DNA from: Ignavibacteriales bacterium
GTDB taxonomy: Bacteria; Bacteroidota; Ignavibacteria; Ignavibacteriales; Melioribacteraceae
Length of the DNA: 64,000 bases
Assembly: GCA_020635285.1 (NCBI GenBank)
Contig: JACKAB010000044.1
Location: 124,001 to 188,000, forward strand
Reading direction: 5' to 3'
This document shows positions 60,659-64,000 of this stretch, in pieces. Every line of letters starts with the position of its first letter. The stretch's first letter is position 1. The notes beneath the pieces were generated by a model. That model was not told where the DNA came from. It made no database searches and saw only the letters and a list, made by a program, of their open reading frames with translations. The translations under genes were made by a program, and so were the position numbers.

Positions 60659-61651
60659 ATGTTTAAAGTCGGAAAAATAGAATTACAAAATCCGTTACTT
60701 CTTGCGCCAATGGAAGATGTAACCAGTATTGCGTTCAGAAAACTTTGCAAAGAAATGGGCGCAGATATTGTTTACACAGAATTTGTGAACTCCGATGGAC
60801 TCATTAGAGATAATAAAAAAACTCACGATAAACTTAAAATTACAAATGAAGAACGTCCAGTCGGAATTCAAATTTACGGTGGTTCCATTGATCCAATGAG
60901 AGAAGCCGCAATTATTGCAGAACGAGAAAATCCGGAAATAATTGATATAAACGCTGGCTGCTGGGTTAAAAAAGTTGCAAATCGTGGAGCCGGAGCTGGT
61001 CTGTTGAAAGATCCGCCATACATGCAAAAAATGGTTAAAGAAGTTGTTGATGCTGTAAAATTACCTGTAACAGTTAAAACAAGAATTGGTTGGGATGATG
61101 ATTCAATTCAAATTTTGGAGGTTGCAAAAAGATTGGAAGATGTTGGTGTGCAAGCTTTAACAATTCATTGCAGAACCAGAAATCAAGGTCATAACGGTGA
61201 GCCGGCTTGGCATTGGATTCCTAAAATTAAAGAAGTCGTAAAAATACCCGTTGTTGTTAACGGTGGAATAATGACTGCCGAAGATGCTTTACGGGCAAAA
61301 GAAGTTACAAATGCAGATGGATTTATGATAGCAAGAGGCGCAATTAATCACCCATGGATATTTAAAGAAATTAAAGAAATTTTTGAGAAAGGTTTTGTTT
61401 CAAGCTTTGTTGATGTTGAAGAAAGAATTGAAACAGCGCTCCGTCATTTAAGATACGAACTCGAATATAAAGAGGGGAAGCGGGCGATTATTCCATTCCG
61501 TAAATATTATTCAGGTTACCTAAAAGGATTATATGGAGCATCAAAAATAAAGCAGCAAATTATGCAGTTGGATGAATACAAACCGATTGAAGAATTATTG
61601 CAGAACTATAAAGAACAACTCAAACAGCATCAAGAAATAGAAGAGGATTAA
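60659..61651 (+). CDS. dusB: tRNA-dihydrouridine synthase
   Basis: An FMN enzyme of about 330 residues that reduces uridines in the D-loop of tRNA with NADPH. MFKVGKIELQNPLLLAPMED is the usual DusB start and sets the ATG at 60659, although the reading frame is open further upstream. Landmarks are GADIVYTEFVNSDGL, PVGIQIYGGSIDPM, IDINAGCWVKKVANRGAGAG with the catalytic Cys in NAGCWVKK, VTVKTRIGWDD, LTIHCRTRNQG and VVNGGIMTAEDALR with the flavin-binding loop. One unusual point: most DusB have NAGCP; here it is NAGCW. Intact frame. No Shine-Dalgarno is apparent. Confidence 0.93.
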   Translation: MFKVGKIELQNPLLLAPMEDVTSIAFRKLCKEMGADIVYTEFVNSDGLIRDNKKTHDKLKITNEERPVGIQIYGGSIDPMREAAIIAERENPEIIDINAGCWVKKVANRGAGAGLLKDPPYMQKMVKEVVDAVKLPVTVKTRIGWDDDSIQILEVAKRLEDVGVQALTIHCRTRNQGHNGEPAWHWIPKIKEVVKIPVVVNGGIMTAEDALRAKEVTNADGFMIARGAINHPWIFKEIKEIFEKGFVSSFVDVEERIETALRHLRYELEYKEGKRAIIPFRKYYSGYLKGLYGASKIKQQIMQLDEYKPIEELLQNYKEQLKQHQEIEED

Positions 61652-61685
61652 TAGATTAATGTTATGTTTTCTGAAATAAAAAAAT

Positions 61686-61757
61686 GTCATGCTAATTTCA
61701 TTACAGCATACGTTTTAATATCAAGAATATGAGGTTCCGAAATAAATTCGGAATGAC
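61686..61757. repeat. Intergenic GTCATGCT...GGAATGAC repeat
   Basis: GTCATGCTAATTTCATTACA then GCATAC pair imperfectly (ATGCT / AGCAT), followed by GAGGTTCCGAAATAAATTCG and GAATGACA, whose arms TTCCGAA / TTCGGAA pair. This is two short hairpins in tandem, in the form of the lineage's common intergenic repeats. Confidence 0.55.
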
Positions 61758-61782
61758 AAAAGTGCAAATCTAAAATGAATAA

Positions 61783-62357
61783 ATGAACTTAAATCAATCA
61801 GCCAAAATAATATCTTACCTTTTTGTTCCGCCGTTTCTAAATCTTGTTATATTTATTTATTATTCACTTAATTATGAAGAAAATTCTAAATTAATTTATT
61901 CCATAATAATCTCTTTATTATTTGGAGTAATTTTCCCAATTTTGACTTTCGTTTATTTCCGCAAAAAGGAAAAATATTAAATAATGACGCAACTGTAAAA
62001 GAGGAAAGAACAGTTCCTTATATTTATGGAATTATTTACACATTATTGGGTGTGATTATTTCGGGATTTTTTGAGTTGAATCCTCTATTATTTTACTTTG
62101 GATGAGTTATTTAATTTGCTCCATTGCACTAATAAATATAAATAGATTTTGGAAAGTAAGTGCTCACTCTATGGGAGCAGCTATTCCACTAGGGAGCATC
62201 TTTTTTTTATTGGTGAATTACCGATATTCTTTGCAATTTTAATTCTTGTAAGTTGGTCAAGATTCTATTTAAAAGGTACATTCTTTTTGCACAAATTGTA
62301 GCCGGAGCTTTTATTGGTTTTGGAATTACTTTTATTCTGATAAAATATTGTTTGTAA
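61783..62357 (+). CDS. PAP2-like membrane protein (frameshifted)
   Basis: About 190 residues with five or six membrane helices (YLFVPPFLNLVIFIYYSL, IYSIIISLLFGVIFPIL, PYIYGIIYTLLGVIISGFF). Near the C-terminus KVSAHSMGAAIPLG and SWSRFYLKVHSFAQIVAG resemble the second and third motifs of PAP2 phosphatases (PSGH and SRxxxxxH). The first motif (KxxxxxxRP) may be KEERTVPY in the shifted frame. Motif two lacks the canonical PSG. Breaks lie near 61970, 62095, 62210 and 62285. If active it would dephosphorylate lipid pyrophosphates; the altered motif makes activity uncertain. Confidence 0.6.
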
Positions 62358-62424
62358 ATGAGTTAATAGATGCATTTAAAGTAATGTTTCAGCTTAATTA
62401 TATTTAATTATTCGGAAAAATGTT

Positions 62425-62778
62425 ATGAATAAAGAACTTTTATATTCAGATAATTTGATTGAAATTGACAATGAAACTATAACTTTTCGCAGTTACTATT
62501 TTCCTACAAGATCAAAAAAAGTTGTAAAATTTGCTGAAATAAAAGAAATCATAAGTAAAAAGCCGACATTCTTTAACGGAAAATATAGATATTGGGGAAC
62601 CGGAGATTTTAGACATTGGTTTCCGCGTGATTATAAAAGAAATAAAAGATCAGTTATTTATTTTCTAACGCTCAGGGATAAAAGAATAAAAATTGGTTTT
62701 ACTGTTGAAAATAATGATGCGATAAATAAATTGTTAATTGATAAATCAAAACGATATTACTTTCGCTTTGAAAGATGA
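62425..62778 (+). CDS. PH-like domain protein of unknown function
   Basis: A 117-residue intact frame with no signal peptide or membrane segment. ELLYSDNLIEIDNETITFRS, YFPTRSKKVVKFAEIKEIIS, DFRHWFPRDYKRNKRSVIYF and IKIGFTVENNDAINKLLIDK give alternating strands and a final helix, the layout of bacterial PH-like (bPH) domains. Basic residues are plentiful. I do not recognise a named family. It is followed 15 bases later by apt and may be cotranscribed. Confidence 0.6.
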   Translation: MNKELLYSDNLIEIDNETITFRSYYFPTRSKKVVKFAEIKEIISKKPTFFNGKYRYWGTGDFRHWFPRDYKRNKRSVIYFLTLRDKRIKIGFTVENNDAINKLLIDKSKRYYFRFER

Positions 62779-62792
62779 TAATTAGGAGTAAA

Positions 62793-63306
62793 ATGGACTT
62801 GAAAAAATACATTAGAGACGTTCCCAATTTTCCGGTAGAAGGAATAATATTTAAAGATATTACAACACTGTTGCAAGATAAAAATGCCTTTAGCTATACT
62901 TTAGATGAATTATATAACATAAGTAAAAACAAAGGAATAACTAAGGTTATTGGAATTGAATCGCGCGGATTTATTTTTGGCGGTGCTCTTGCAGAAAAAC
63001 TTAATGCCGGATTTGTTCCAATTAGAAAACCGGGTAAATTACCTGCAGAAACTCTAAAAGAAGAATACTCTCTTGAGTATGGAACAGACAAAATCGAAAT
63101 CCACAAAGATGCTTTAACCAGCGAAGATGTTGTTTTAATTCATGATGATTTATTAGCGACTGGCGGAACTATGAAAGCTGCGTGTAACTTAATTGAAAAA
63201 AATGGGAGCACGCGTTGCTCAAATTTCATTTTTGATTGAACTCGACTTTTTAAATGGAAGAGAACTGATAAAAAATTATGATGTGAAATCTTTAATTCAT
63301 TATTAG
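62793..63306 (+). CDS. apt: Adenine phosphoribosyltransferase (one frameshift)
   Basis: Converts adenine and PRPP to AMP in purine salvage; a cytosolic type I PRTase of about 172 residues. The start MDLKKYIRDVPNFP is set by the AGGAG site nine bases upstream, rather than the in-frame M at 62775. Landmarks are NFPVEGIIFKDITTLLQD, KVIGIESRGFIFGGALAEKL, GFVPIRKPGKLPAET (the flexible loop), EYGTDKIEIHKDAL and the PRPP-binding loop VVLIHDDLLATGGTMKAACN. A shift near 63205 (G/A run) restores QISFLIELDFLNGREL, and the gene ends at 63306. Together with add and purL it covers purine salvage and synthesis. Confidence 0.93.
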
Positions 63307-63330
63307 TAAATTACAATAATCCTAAAGACT

Positions 63331-63417
63331 CGTTATTGCGAACTTCGATGCTTTTTATCGGAGTGAAGCAATCCTTTTTAATTGGCAGATTGCTTCGAGA
63401 AAACTCCTCGCAATGAC
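63331..63417. repeat. GCAATGAC-type intergenic repeat, full copy
   Basis: On the minus strand this reads GTCATTGCGAGGAGTTTTCT, CGAAGCAATCTGCC, a spacer, then GGATTGCTTCACTCCGATAA and TTCGCAATAACG. Two imperfect inverted arms (GCAAT/ATTGC, GAAGCAATC/GATTGCTTC) are visible. This is a well-spread type of bacterial intergenic palindromic repeat. It lies between apt and pabB. Confidence 0.65.
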
Positions 63418-63465
63418 TAAACTTTTTAGAGTGTTTACCTTTAGAAACAATTTTTAATTCAACCC

Positions 63466-64000
63466 GTGCAAATAATAAAAATCTTAAAATATATTGAAGA
63501 AAACAGCAACTCCGCATTCTTTTATACTCCAAATATTTATGAAGGAGGAAGTCTTACTTTTTTTTAAAAAGCCGTTGAAAATATTCAAGGCAAAAACAAA
63601 AAGAGAAGTTGAAGAAGTCCTTAAACAAGTTGATGAATTTTCTCAAAATCCTAATTTCATCGGGTTTGCAACTATTCCTTATGAAATTGGATATTATTTT
63701 CAGCCGAAGGAAATAAAAAATTCCAATCTAAAGAACATAGAAATGTGTTTTTATTTTTATGAAAAAGAAAATGTGGAAATAATAAATTCCAATGATTTAC
63801 AATTTGACGAAATTGAAAAATTTACGAACTCTGAAAATTTAATTAAGGATTTTAGCCTCGATATTTCAAAAAAAGATTATCTCCTAAAAGTCACTCAAAT
63901 CAAAAAATATATTTCAGAAGGAGATACTTACCAAATTAATTTTACCACAAAAGCTAAGTTTAAGTATGAGGGAAAATAACCTCACTTTTTCTTAATGGAA
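63466..64000 (+). CDS. pabB: Aminodeoxychorismate synthase component I, N-terminal part (frameshifted, runs off the window)
   Basis: Forms aminodeoxychorismate from chorismate for folate synthesis. The start is a GTG at 63466 (MQIIKILKYIEENSNSAFFY when read as Met). A shift in the T run near 63565 joins KKPLKIFKAKTKREVEEVLK, NPNFIGFATIPYEIGYYFQP, NLKNIEMCFYFYEKENVEI and YLLKVTQIKKYISEGDTYQI, then NFTTKAKFKYEG. The IGF...YEIGYYFQP block and the KYI-x-EGD-x-YQ(I/V)NF entry to the chorismate-binding domain are typical of PabB and TrpE-like enzymes. The catalytic part lies beyond the right edge. A further indel near 63975 is likely. Confidence 0.82.

Overview
The window is AT-rich DNA from a Gram-negative, outer-membrane bacterium of the FCB group, most likely Ignavibacteria (Ignavibacteriota) or a close relative. 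The evidence is a type IX secretion (T9SS) sorting domain with the NYPNPFNP signature (about 1303-1539), a broken C25/gingipain-like protein with the same tail, many small beta-barrel and lipoprotein genes, OmpA proteins with calcium-binding repeats, and a small Hc1-type histone-like gene. No rRNA, tRNA, transposase, phage structural gene or CRISPR array was recognised. Many genes are split by one-base indels, mostly in A or T runs, yet the pieces join into full-length proteins in adjacent frames. I read this mainly as sequence error and give one feature per reconstructed gene.

Layout. 1-5.8 kb: end of a T9SS-exported surface protein, an NhaC-type antiporter, an aldo/keto reductase and the broken C25 peptidase. 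6.0-12.1 kb: monomeric isocitrate dehydrogenase, then convergent purL (FGAM synthase). 12.2-27.2 kb: a purine-salvage and molybdenum-hydroxylase region. On the minus strand ygfK, a fused selenium-type xanthine dehydrogenase, add and a TIGR01777 epimerase form one tight run. A second, conventional set (xdhA, xdhB, xdhC) lies upstream, with plus-strand VOC and Gfo/Idh genes between the two.

27.5-34.7 kb: the most notable locus. Five small secreted DUF4402-like proteins are followed, with overlapping genes, by a PapD-like periplasmic chaperone and a large usher-like outer-membrane protein. This looks like a chaperone-usher-type surface-fibre system. 34.9-39.6 kb: three paralogous exported fibre proteins ending in an intramolecular-chaperone (peptidase S74) domain. 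39.7-42.9 kb: two OmpA-like proteins with thrombospondin type 3 repeats.

43-51.6 kb: mscL, a DUF3078 barrel, a HerA-like ATPase, two DUF2780-like proteins, a Cys/His-rich secreted protein, a TPR protein, a universal stress protein, a hisA-like gene and an acyl-CoA dehydrogenase. 52-55 kb: four envelope proteins of unknown role. 55-64 kb: an alpha/beta hydrolase, a membrane Fe-S oxidoreductase, the Hc1-like gene, a CapA-family protein, an MFS transporter, dusB, a PAP2-like membrane protein, a PH-like protein, apt and the start of pabB.

The purine genes fit together: purL (synthesis), add and apt (salvage) and two xanthine-dehydrogenase-type enzymes (oxidation). The 27-43 kb stretch is almost wholly devoted to exported or outer-membrane proteins. 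Intergenic regions carry several families of short palindromic repeats, and one such repeat is read in frame inside a T9SS sorting domain.
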